Source: Algibacter luteus (lineage in GTDB: Bacteria > Bacteroidota > Bacteroidia > Flavobacteriales > Flavobacteriaceae). From it: 64,000 bases of DNA. The stretch covers positions 1 to 64,000 of the forward strand of contig NZ_FQYK01000007.1 in the NCBI RefSeq assembly GCF_900141715.1. Reading direction: 5' to 3'. Shown here piece after piece: positions 8,704 through 17,247 of this stretch. Below the pieces are notes generated by a model that had not been told where the DNA came from, made no database searches, and was given only the letters and a program-made list of their open reading frames with translations. Both the position numbers and the translations under genes were made by a program. Each line of letters begins with the position of its first letter. The first letter of the stretch is position 1.

Positions 8704-10833
8704 ATGGCAGTTTTAAATAAAATAAGACAACGTTCACTTTTTTTGATATTAATTATCGCTTTAGCGTTATTCTCTTTCGTATTAGCAGATTTATTCAAAA
8801 ACAGTGATGCGCTAACATCGAAGTCTCAAAATATTGTTGCAACCATAAACGGAAAAGAAATTTCTCGTGAAGACTTTATGTTTAAAGTAGAACAGTTACA
8901 ACGTCAAATGGGACCGAATGCAACAACTACCCAAGTGATGAATAGAGTATGGGAACAGGAAGTGAGACAAGCCGTTATGGAAACTCAATTCGAAGAGTTG
9001 GAAATTTCTGTTGAAAAGGACCAAATGAGAGATTTACTTAAAACGTCTTTAGCAACAAACCCTAATTTTTTAAATGAAGCAGGTGTATTCGATGAAAATA
9101 AAATGAATGAATACATCGCTAATTTAAAAGAAACATCACCTGCAGGATTTGAGAGTTGGATTAATTATGAAAATCAATTAGCATCAAATGCCTTAAATCA
9201 AAACTATTTCAATATGGTTAAGGCAGGATTAACAGGAACATTAGCAGAAGGAAAATTAGAGCATGAACTTGAAGGAAATAAAGTAGATATAAAATATGTT
9301 CAAATTCCTTTTTCTTCGATTCCAGATAGTATTGTTGAAGTGTCAAAATCGGAGATTGCCACATACATCAAAAAGAATAAAAAACAATTTGAAGTTGAGG
9401 CATCAAGAGATATTCGATTTGTAGAATTTAAAGAGGTAGCTTCAGTTGAAGATGAAAATGTTATAAAATCAGAATTAGAAACATATATCAACGGAAGATT
9501 GGTTGACGAAAGAGGTAGAAAAGATACTATAGTTGCTTTTTCAAAGGTAAAAGATAATGAAGCTTATATTAATTCAATTGCCGCTTCAGATATTAAGTTT
9601 GATGAGCGTTTTGTATTTAAATCGAGTTTACCGACAGAATTTGCGGATGCTATTTATAATTTAAATGAAGGTGAAGTTTATGGACCTTATAAGCACGACG
9701 GAAGTTTTAAAGTAACAAAAGTTATTGCCGTAAAACAAATTCCAGATTCAGCTAAAGTAAGACACATTTTAATTCCTTATAAAGGCGCGCAAAGTGCTGA
9801 TCCTGAGGAAACAAAAACTGAAGCGCAAGCAAAAGCAACTGCTGATAGCTTGTTAACAATTCTAAAAAGAAATCGCTCAAAATTCCCAGAGTTCGTTACG
9901 GCGTTTTCTTCTGATAAGGGAAGTGTTGAAAAGGGAGGTCGTTACGATTGGCACCCATATAACACGATGGTACCTGAATTCAATGATTTTGAATTTGAAG
10001 GTAAAACAGGTGATTTAGGAGTTGTAAAAACTGTGTTTGGTTTCCATATTATTGAAATAGAAGGTCAAAAAAATAAAACCAAAGCTATTCAGGTAGGTAC
10101 TATTGCTAGAAAAATTGAACCTTCAGAAGCAACTACAGATAAAGTATTTAGAGATGCTTCTAATTTTGAAATTAAAGCAGGTGAGGGCGATTTTGAAGCA
10201 CTTGCCATTGAGAAAAAATATACAGTAAGACCAGTAAATGGCATCAAAGTTTTAGATGAAAATATACCAGGAGTTGGAAATCAAAGACCAATTGTACGTT
10301 GGGCTTTTGAAGATGGCGTTGATGTAGGAGAGATTAAACGATTTAATATTCCTAATGGTTATGTAATTGCACAATTAGTTGCAAAGCACGAAAAAGGTTT
10401 AATGTCTGTTGAAGATGCAACGGCAAGAGTATTGCCAATTGTTAGAAAAGAAAAGAAGGCAAAACTTATTAAAGATAGAGTGTCTGCTACAACTTTGAAT
10501 GAATTAGCAACAGCTGAAAAAACAAGTGTAAGAACTGCAAGTGGTATCAATATGAAAAACCCAACCATATCTGGGGCTGGTAGAGAACCATTAGTAGTAG
10601 GTGCCGCATTCGGTTTAAAGGAAGGTGAAACTTCTGGACTAATTGAAGGTGCAAATGGTGTATATATGGTGCAAGTTACTAAAGTTACTCCAGCAGTAGA
10701 ATTAGATAATTATCAAGCTTCTGCTAATAGAGTTGAACAACAAAAGGCTAGTGCTGTAAATACAAAACTTTATAATGCATTAAAAGAAGCTGCTGAAATT
10801 GAAGACAATAGAGCAGCAAGTCAAATACAATAG
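8704..10833 (+). CDS. Membrane-anchored peptidyl-prolyl isomerase, PpiD/SurA-like
   Basis: A periplasmic folding chaperone for exported and outer-membrane proteins, tethered by one N-terminal helix (about residues 11-30). The 709-residue protein has a SurA-type N-terminal chaperone region with the RQxMGP..TTTQVMNRVWEQ segment. A PpiC-type parvulin domain follows at about 345-450 (VRHILIPYKG, FSSDKGSVEKGGRYDW, TVFGFHIIEI), then a second degenerate C-terminal rotamase-like segment. The length and single N-terminal anchor match PpiD of Bacteroidota. It closes the coaX-lptC envelope gene run and is followed by a strong terminator. Confidence 0.88.
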   Translation: MAVLNKIRQRSLFLILIIALALFSFVLADLFKNSDALTSKSQNIVATINGKEISREDFMFKVEQLQRQMGPNATTTQVMNRVWEQEVRQAVMETQFEELEISVEKDQMRDLLKTSLATNPNFLNEAGVFDENKMNEYIANLKETSPAGFESWINYENQLASNALNQNYFNMVKAGLTGTLAEGKLEHELEGNKVDIKYVQIPFSSIPDSIVEVSKSEIATYIKKNKKQFEVEASRDIRFVEFKEVASVEDENVIKSELETYINGRLVDERGRKDTIVAFSKVKDNEAYINSIAASDIKFDERFVFKSSLPTEFADAIYNLNEGEVYGPYKHDGSFKVTKVIAVKQIPDSAKVRHILIPYKGAQSADPEETKTEAQAKATADSLLTILKRNRSKFPEFVTAFSSDKGSVEKGGRYDWHPYNTMVPEFNDFEFEGKTGDLGVVKTVFGFHIIEIEGQKNKTKAIQVGTIARKIEPSEATTDKVFRDASNFEIKAGEGDFEALAIEKKYTVRPVNGIKVLDENIPGVGNQRPIVRWAFEDGVDVGEIKRFNIPNGYVIAQLVAKHEKGLMSVEDATARVLPIVRKEKKAKLIKDRVSATTLNELATAEKTSVRTASGINMKNPTISGAGREPLVVGAAFGLKEGETSGLIEGANGVYMVQVTKVTPAVELDNYQASANRVEQQKASAVNTKLYNALKEAAEIEDNRAASQIQ

Positions 10834-10852
10834 TTATATTATTATAGATAAA

Positions 10853-10884
10853 TAAAAAAAGCCTCGATTATCGAGGCTTTTTTT
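10853..10884. terminator. Strong bidirectional intrinsic terminator
   Basis: A perfect GCCTCGA-TTA-TCGAGGC hairpin at 10861-10877 with an A-run before it and a T-run after it. It separates the convergent PpiD-like and GHMP kinase genes and can serve both strands. Confidence 0.9.
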
Positions 10885-10890
10885 ATACGT

Positions 10891-11823
10891 CTAAAATACC
10901 ATATTCTTATATGGTAATATGGTAGTAAAACCTTTTTCTTTAAAATATTGTTGAGGATTGATTTTTGATGCAACCATTATAAAATCTCCACCCCAAGCTC
11001 CTAGGCTTTTTATAGCGCCATCAAAATCATGAAACATAGCTTCTTTTAAAGGTATTTGGTTAGTTAATTTTGAAATGATGGTTTCATGTTCATACATTAA
11101 GTTTTGAAAATGTTCTAACGATTTAGAATTTATCATTTCTAAAGTCATTTTGTTAATTATTTCAATGGCTTCTCTGGTATTGACTTTATTTTTATGATAG
11201 TGTTGTATCCCATCGCGACTGTTTTGTTTTTTATTTAAATGCACGAAATAAATTTGTTCCTTAAAGATTGGATTAAAGTCAATCTCAGTAATTACCCTTT
11301 TATCTATTTGAACTTGATTAGTGCTTTTATTAAGATGAAGTTGATAAGTTATAGTATTATTGTTTTGCGCACAAGCAATGTCGTATCCACTCCCGCCAAA
11401 TGTTTTATCTAAAAGCTTGAATGGGTCAATATTTCCCCACTGTGCTATATTATTTATAAGCGTAGATGATGTCCCTAAGCCCCAGTTTTTTGGAAATTCT
11501 AAGTTCGTTTTAATATTAAAACCTTGTTGAGTGTTTAAAAATTCGGGATTTAAATTTTTGGTAGCGTTTAAAATTTGAGACAATCGTTTTGAAAGCGCAT
11601 CTTCATTTTTTGGTTTGAATTGATTTAATTCAAATTCATTTTCAAACCAGACCTCATTATTTTCATCAAAACTTTGCCATACTAATTTAGTTTCTTCAAT
11701 GGGTTTGATACTTAATGATTGTCCAAATTTTGTTGGAATAGCCAAAGCTAATGCACCATCAAGAACGACATATTCTCCAGAGAGTAGGAGCTTGCCATGA
11801 CTGTAAAAGGTTTTACTTTTCAC
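10891..11823 (-). CDS. GHMP-family kinase, probably of the mevalonate pathway
   Basis: A 310-residue small-molecule kinase. The start SHGKLLLSGEYVVLDGALALA is the GHMP N-terminal segment. The Gly/Ser-rich phosphate loop is NWGLGTSSTLINN and a GGSGYDIA motif follows, with the C-terminal GAWGGDF segment of GHMP kinases. It overlaps the 3' end of the HMG-CoA reductase gene by 11 bp, so a mevalonate or phosphomevalonate kinase role in isoprenoid synthesis is likely. Sequence alone does not decide between these substrates. The other mevalonate genes are not in the window. Confidence 0.8.
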   Translation of the reverse strand: MKSKTFYSHGKLLLSGEYVVLDGALALAIPTKFGQSLSIKPIEETKLVWQSFDENNEVWFENEFELNQFKPKNEDALSKRLSQILNATKNLNPEFLNTQQGFNIKTNLEFPKNWGLGTSSTLINNIAQWGNIDPFKLLDKTFGGSGYDIACAQNNNTITYQLHLNKSTNQVQIDKRVITEIDFNPIFKEQIYFVHLNKKQNSRDGIQHYHKNKVNTREAIEIINKMTLEMINSKSLEHFQNLMYEHETIISKLTNQIPLKEAMFHDFDGAIKSLGAWGGDFIMVASKINPQQYFKEKGFTTILPYKNMVF

Positions 11824-13141
11824 TATTCGATCTTAATTTTGTTAAAGCTTCAGTTACCGCACTATGCGTAACAGGATTGGTTTTAAAATGTTCAGTCAAA
11901 GCCAGCTTTTCGTCGTCATTGGCTTCAAACTGATTTAGAATATTCATTAAGTGCATTTTCATATGTCCCTGTTGAATGCCAGTTGTTGTTAATGAACGTA
12001 ATGCCGCAAAATTTTGAGCTAAACCCGCTACGGCAACAATTTGCATCAATTCCTTAGCAGATGGTTTGTGTAATAATTCTAAAGCTAGTTTCACCAAAGG
12101 GTGAAGCCCTGTAAGTCCACCAACGGTTCCTAAAGCTAAAGGCAATTCGGTCCAAAAAGTAAAAATGCCGTTTTCTATTTTAGCATGAGTCAAGCTACTG
12201 TAACTTCCGTTTCTCGCAGCGTAAGCATGTACACCTGCTTCAACTGCCCTGAAATCGTTTCCTGTAGCCAGTACAACCGCGTCAATACCGTTCATAACTC
12301 CTTTGTTATGGGTTACCGCTCTGTATGGCTCTATTTCAGCAATATTTACAGCTTGTATAAATTTGTTAGCAAAGTCTTCACCTGAAATGGTGTCATTTTC
12401 ACTTAAGTCTTCAATAGGGCAACTCACTTCTGCACGTACTAAGCAATCAGGCACGTAATTAGAAAGTATACTCATTACAATGTCTATCTGTTTTTCTTCT
12501 TTAGAAAATAAGGCAAACTGCAAAGCTTCCTGTTTAAAGGTTTTTGCAAACTGTTCTAAGCAAGAATTTATGAAATTAGCGCCCATAGCATCTAAAGTTT
12601 CGAATGATGCATGCAGCTGGTAATAGTTGTTTATGCTTGATGATTTATCCCGCAGTTCAATATCAATAATGCCGCCACCACGCTTTTTCATATTTCTTGT
12701 GATGGCTTCAGTATCATCAATTAATTTTGATTTTACTTGTGTGAAAAACTGTTTTAATTTTTCAAAATTACCTTGATAAATAAAGTGTACTTGACCAATT
12801 TTAGTGGTTGCTATGACTTTTGTCTTAAATCCACCTCTTTCTAACCAAAATTTAGCTGCTTTACTTGCAGCAGCAACAACTGAACTTTCTTCTATAGCCA
12901 TTGGAATAGTATAAAGTTTGTTGTTGATTAGAAAATTAGGAGCAACACCAAGTGGTAAATAATAGTTTGTAATCGTATTTTCTATAAACTCATCGTGTAA
13001 TTGTTGTAGCTTAATATTAGAATTCCAATATTGTTTTAAAATCTCTTTAGCGTCTTCAGCATCTGAAAAATAAGTATCAACTATCCAATCAATCTTTTTT
13101 GATTTTGATAATTTAGAAAAACCAGCAATCGTTTTACTCAT
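11813..13141 (-). CDS. mvaA: Hydroxymethylglutaryl-CoA reductase, class II
   Basis: Interconverts HMG-CoA and mevalonate using NAD(P)H. The 442-residue length, lack of membrane segments and motifs mark the bacterial class II enzyme: AIEESSVVAAASKAAKFWLE, MGANFINSCLEQ, the catalytic Lys in THNKGVMNG and Asp in GNDFRAVEAG, and GGLTGLHPLVKLALELL. This class is often called degradative, but next to a GHMP kinase in a flavobacterium it more likely feeds isoprenoid synthesis. The start codon lies 14 nt from the expected transcription start of a TATCTTTG promoter box. Confidence 0.93.
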   Translation of the reverse strand: MSKTIAGFSKLSKSKKIDWIVDTYFSDAEDAKEILKQYWNSNIKLQQLHDEFIENTITNYYLPLGVAPNFLINNKLYTIPMAIEESSVVAAASKAAKFWLERGGFKTKVIATTKIGQVHFIYQGNFEKLKQFFTQVKSKLIDDTEAITRNMKKRGGGIIDIELRDKSSSINNYYQLHASFETLDAMGANFINSCLEQFAKTFKQEALQFALFSKEEKQIDIVMSILSNYVPDCLVRAEVSCPIEDLSENDTISGEDFANKFIQAVNIAEIEPYRAVTHNKGVMNGIDAVVLATGNDFRAVEAGVHAYAARNGSYSSLTHAKIENGIFTFWTELPLALGTVGGLTGLHPLVKLALELLHKPSAKELMQIVAVAGLAQNFAALRSLTTTGIQQGHMKMHLMNILNQFEANDDEKLALTEHFKTNPVTHSAVTEALTKLRSNSEK

Positions 13142-13161
13142 AGTCTTACAAATTTGCAGTG

Positions 13162-13169
13162 CAAAGATA
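13162..13169 (-). promoter_or_regulatory. Probable -7 promoter box of the HMG-CoA reductase operon
   Basis: On the minus strand TATCTTTG followed by C exactly matches TAnnTTTG, about 21 bp before the start codon. The position 19 nt upstream lacks a clear TTG, so only the -7 half is supported. Confidence 0.5.
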
Positions 13170-13381
13170 CTACTCTTGGTATGAATATTGAATACCTAGT
13201 TAAAAACCGTATTATTAAGTGTTAATAATTAGGGTTTTTTGCATAATTTTTAGTAAACTTGACATCAATTTATGAAATAAATAGTTTTTTTGATGATACA
13301 CTTCTAATTGATTAATTTTTTCAAGTTAAAAGTCAGTTTATTAGTGCAACTTAAGATTAAAAAAATAATTATTATAACTAC

Positions 13382-15616
13382 ATGAAACATATTAAATTCT
13401 CCTATTTCGTTTGCATTTTCATTACAACATTTTTATCGGCACAAACAAAAGAAATTACTTTAGAAGACATTTGGAAAGATGGCACTTTTAGAACTGAACG
13501 TATGGATGTATTGCATTCGATGCAAAACGGTCAGCAATATTCAGTTTTAAATTTTGATAGAGATAGTAGAAGTACCTCGATAGATATTTATGATTACAAA
13601 ACTTTGAAAAAGGTAAAGACCTTGGTAAGTTCTGAAAATCTTGAAGACATTCCATATTTTACAGATTATACGTTTAGTAATAATGAACAAAAAGTAATTT
13701 TAGCTACGAATGAAAAAGCTATTTACCGACGATCAGCACTTGGAAATTACTATGTTTATAATGTAAAGGATGCATCTTTAGATTTAATATCAGAAGATAA
13801 AATTCAAGAACCTACATTTTCGCCCGATGGTAATAAAGTGGCCTTTGCTAAAGACAATAATCTTTATGTCAAAAATCTAGAAAGTGGAGCAATTACTCAA
13901 ATAACTACTGACGGTGAAAAAAATAAAGTTATAAACGGTATCACAGACTGGGTTTATGAGGAAGAATTTAGTTTTGTACGCGCTTTCGATTGGAATGCCG
14001 ATAGTAACAAGATTGCATTTATTCGTTTTGATGAAACTCAGGTTCCTGAGTTTTCTATGGATGTTTATGGTACTGAACTTTATCAAACGCAACACGTTTT
14101 TAAATACCCAAAGGCGGGTGAAGCTAACGCTTTAGTTTCATTACATATTTTCGATTTAACCTCTAAAAATACCGAAGAAGTTAAGTTGGATAAAGCTTAT
14201 GAGGATTTCTATATTCCTAGAATAAAATGGACAAATAGCCCCGATGTTTTAAGTGCACAATACATGAATAGGCACCAAAATGAATTGGACTTATGGATGA
14301 TTAATGCAAAAACTAACAATTCAAAATTAGTGTTAGCGGAAACAGATAAAGCTTATGTTGACGTTACAGATAACTTAACTTTTTTAAAGGACAATAGTTT
14401 TATTTGGACGAGTGAAAAAGACGGTTTCAATCACATTTATCATTATGATAAAAATGGAAACTTAATCAATCAGTTAACAAAAGGAAATTGGGAAGTAACC
14501 AATTACTATGGTTATGATGAAAAGAATAATACAATCTTTTATCAATCTGTTGAAAATGGCTCGATAAATAGAGATGTTTATTCAATAAGCCTTAACGGAA
14601 GAAATAAGAAGCGCCTAACTAAAAGTGATGGTACAAATAGCGCATCCTTTAGTGCCGATTTTTCATTTTTTATTAATACTTTCTCTAGTGCTACAACACC
14701 ACCTGAGTATACTCTGAACAGTTCGGTATCGGGTAATTTAATCAAAAGCATTAAGGATAACGATAAATTAGCTCAAACACTTTCTGAATATAAAACATCT
14801 AAAAAAGAATTCAGTACCATTCAAATTAATGGGAACGATTTAAATATGTGGATGATAAAACCTGCAGATTTTGATGCTTCTAAAACATATCCTTTATTAA
14901 TGTATCAATACTCAGGTCCTGGTTCTCAGCAAGTGGCTAATAGATGGAACGGTGCTAACGATTATTGGTATCAGCATTTAGCACAACAAGGCTATATTAT
15001 TGCTTGTATTGATGGTAGAGGCACTGGTTTTAAAGGAGCCGATTTTAAAAAGGTTACACAGAATGAATTAGGTAAGTATGAGATTGAAGATCAAATTGCG
15101 GCTGCAAAGCAATTAGGCGAATTAGAATATATTGACGCTGACAGAATTGGTATTTGGGGTTGGAGTTATGGTGGTTTTATGAGTAGTAACTGTTTATTTA
15201 AAGGTAACGATGTTTTTAATATGGCAATTGCAGTCGCACCAGTTAGTAGCTGGAGATTTTACGATACGATCTATACAGAGCGTTACATGACCACTCCTCA
15301 AGAAAATGCCAGTGGTTATGATGAAAATTCACCAATAAACCACGTTGATAAATTAAAAGGCGAATTTCTTTTAGTGCATGGTTCTAGTGATGATAATGTG
15401 CATTTACAAAATACCATGCGCTTAGCAGAGGCTTTAATTCAAGCCGATAAGCAATTTGACTGGGCTATTTACCCAGATAAAAACCATGGTATTTATGGTG
15501 GAAACACAAGACTACACTTGTATAAAAAAATGACAAACTTTATACACGAAACGCTTGGTGATAAAATACAGAAAGAAGAAGAAACTAAAGTAAATCAAGT
15601 TAAAATTAAAGGATAA
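13382..15616 (+). CDS. S9B dipeptidyl-peptidase IV-like exopeptidase
   Basis: A 744-residue exported serine peptidase that removes N-terminal dipeptides, usually after Pro or Ala. It has a signal peptide (FITTFLSAQ), an N-terminal eight-bladed beta-propeller (about 40-480, with the DWVYEEE substrate-anchoring Glu motif), and a C-terminal alpha/beta hydrolase domain. The nucleophile is in GWSYGGF (Ser near 595), the Asp in SSDDNVH and the His in KNHGIYGG, so the triad is complete. The POT peptide transporter that follows after 21 bp fits uptake of the released di- and tripeptides. Confidence 0.93.
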   Translation: MKHIKFSYFVCIFITTFLSAQTKEITLEDIWKDGTFRTERMDVLHSMQNGQQYSVLNFDRDSRSTSIDIYDYKTLKKVKTLVSSENLEDIPYFTDYTFSNNEQKVILATNEKAIYRRSALGNYYVYNVKDASLDLISEDKIQEPTFSPDGNKVAFAKDNNLYVKNLESGAITQITTDGEKNKVINGITDWVYEEEFSFVRAFDWNADSNKIAFIRFDETQVPEFSMDVYGTELYQTQHVFKYPKAGEANALVSLHIFDLTSKNTEEVKLDKAYEDFYIPRIKWTNSPDVLSAQYMNRHQNELDLWMINAKTNNSKLVLAETDKAYVDVTDNLTFLKDNSFIWTSEKDGFNHIYHYDKNGNLINQLTKGNWEVTNYYGYDEKNNTIFYQSVENGSINRDVYSISLNGRNKKRLTKSDGTNSASFSADFSFFINTFSSATTPPEYTLNSSVSGNLIKSIKDNDKLAQTLSEYKTSKKEFSTIQINGNDLNMWMIKPADFDASKTYPLLMYQYSGPGSQQVANRWNGANDYWYQHLAQQGYIIACIDGRGTGFKGADFKKVTQNELGKYEIEDQIAAAKQLGELEYIDADRIGIWGWSYGGFMSSNCLFKGNDVFNMAIAVAPVSSWRFYDTIYTERYMTTPQENASGYDENSPINHVDKLKGEFLLVHGSSDDNVHLQNTMRLAEALIQADKQFDWAIYPDKNHGIYGGNTRLHLYKKMTNFIHETLGDKIQKEEETKVNQVKIKG

Positions 15617-15637
15617 AAACTAACCAAAAATAAACAT

Positions 15638-17191
15638 ATGTCTGCGTCAGCTTTAAAACCACATCAAAAGGAATTATTTGGACAACCAATAGGATTATAC
15701 ATACTATTCTTAACAGAAATGTGGGAACGTTTCTCATATTATGGAATGCGAGCACTTTTGGTGCTTTACATGACCACTCAAACTATGGGCGATGATAGAG
15801 GACCTGGTTTAGGTTGGAGCAATCAAGAAGCATTAGCGCTTTATGGTTGGTATACCATGTTGGTTTATGTAATGTCTATTCCTGGAGGGATGATAGCTGA
15901 TAAAATCATAGGGCAAAAACGAGCAGTGCTTTACGGTGCTATAATATTATGTTTAGGACATGGTGTTTTAGTGCTTACCGATATTTGGGCGTTTTACACG
16001 GGATTAGGACTTGTTATACTTGGTGTTGGATTGTTAAAACCTAACATTTCTACTATGGTAGGCGGGTTATATAAGCAAGGAGATATTAGGCGAGATAAAG
16101 GGTTTAGTATTTTTTACATCGGAATTAATTTAGGCTCGTTATTAGCTACTCTTACAGTAGGATTGGTAGTTGCAGAATGGGGATGGCACGCAGGATTTGG
16201 ACTTGCAGGAGTTGTAATGGTTATTGGATTGCTAAACTATATTGCAGGTCAAAAATATTTAACTGAGGTCGGGAATTTCATTCCAAGTACAAATGATGAA
16301 AATGAAGTGTCTTATGGTGATTTATACTCTAAATTATTTAGTTCACCAAAACAGTTAATGTTTGCTGGAATATTATTAGTTGCATCATTAATTGGTTGGT
16401 ACACCATGGGTTGGAGCTACGGATTATTATTTTTGTTTTTAACCGCAATTGCATCATTACTTATGATGATTTATAAAGAATTAGATACACAAATATTTAA
16501 AGATCGATTCTTAGTACTTCTTTTGTCATTTATTATGGTAATTATATTTTGGGGTGCTTTTGAACAAGCAGGAGGTTTAATGAATCTTTACACAGAAACC
16601 AATACGAATAGAATGTTGTTTGGATGGGAAATTCCAACGGTAATGTTTCAAAGTTTAAATGCAGGGTTTATCATTATTTTTGCCACGGGTGTTGCAAGCG
16701 TTTGGGCTAAGCGAAAGTTAAAAGGTAAAGAAGCTTCGTCATTATTTAAAATGGCATTAGGTATTATCATTATGGGATTCGGATTTCTATTTATGGTTTT
16801 CGCTGCAATGGAGTTTGATAAATCTGGAACGTCAAGTATGATTTGGTTAGTGTTAGCTTATTTATTTCATACCATTGGTGAGTTATGTATATCTCCAGTT
16901 GCATTATCATTTATTACAAAATTGGCGCCAGTTAAATATGCGTCGTTAATGATGGGGGTGTATTTTGCTGCAACAGGTTTAGGTAATAAAGTAGCAGGAA
17001 TTGTAGGAGAATCGGCCTCAGAGTTTGGCGAGTTAACTATTTTCTCAGGCATTGTAATCTTCACCGTTATTATAGGTTTATTGTTTATTTTGATTTTAAA
17101 ACCTTTAAAACGATTAACACATGGTGCTGAAGAAAGCGAAAGGATATTAAAAAATGAAGAAGCCGAAGGTTTCGAATTAGCTGATAATTAA
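15638..17191 (+). CDS. POT/PTR family proton-coupled oligopeptide transporter
   Basis: A 517-residue MFS inner-membrane symporter for di- and tripeptides with 12-14 helices. The proton-coupling motif ExxERFSYYGM is at about 27-37 (EMWERFSYYGM). The PTR2 signature FYIGINLGSL is intact, and FEQAGG matches the conserved FExxG segment of helix 7. It sits 21 bp after the DPP-IV-like peptidase, making a digest-and-import pair. A short hairpin terminator follows, so the second POT gene may be transcribed partly on its own. Confidence 0.93.
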   Translation: MSASALKPHQKELFGQPIGLYILFLTEMWERFSYYGMRALLVLYMTTQTMGDDRGPGLGWSNQEALALYGWYTMLVYVMSIPGGMIADKIIGQKRAVLYGAIILCLGHGVLVLTDIWAFYTGLGLVILGVGLLKPNISTMVGGLYKQGDIRRDKGFSIFYIGINLGSLLATLTVGLVVAEWGWHAGFGLAGVVMVIGLLNYIAGQKYLTEVGNFIPSTNDENEVSYGDLYSKLFSSPKQLMFAGILLVASLIGWYTMGWSYGLLFLFLTAIASLLMMIYKELDTQIFKDRFLVLLLSFIMVIIFWGAFEQAGGLMNLYTETNTNRMLFGWEIPTVMFQSLNAGFIIIFATGVASVWAKRKLKGKEASSLFKMALGIIIMGFGFLFMVFAAMEFDKSGTSSMIWLVLAYLFHTIGELCISPVALSFITKLAPVKYASLMMGVYFAATGLGNKVAGIVGESASEFGELTIFSGIVIFTVIIGLLFILILKPLKRLTHGAEESERILKNEEAEGFELADN

Positions 17192-17196
17192 AATTT

Positions 17197-17224
17197 AAAA
17201 CCCTATTTTAGTAGGGTTTTATTC
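17197..17224 (+). terminator. Intrinsic terminator between the two POT genes
   Basis: The arms AAAACCCTA and TAGGGTTTT enclose a 5-6 nt loop and run into further T residues. It would limit read-through from the first transporter into the second. Confidence 0.7.
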
Positions 17225-17247
17225 ATTATAAATTTAACTAATCTTTT

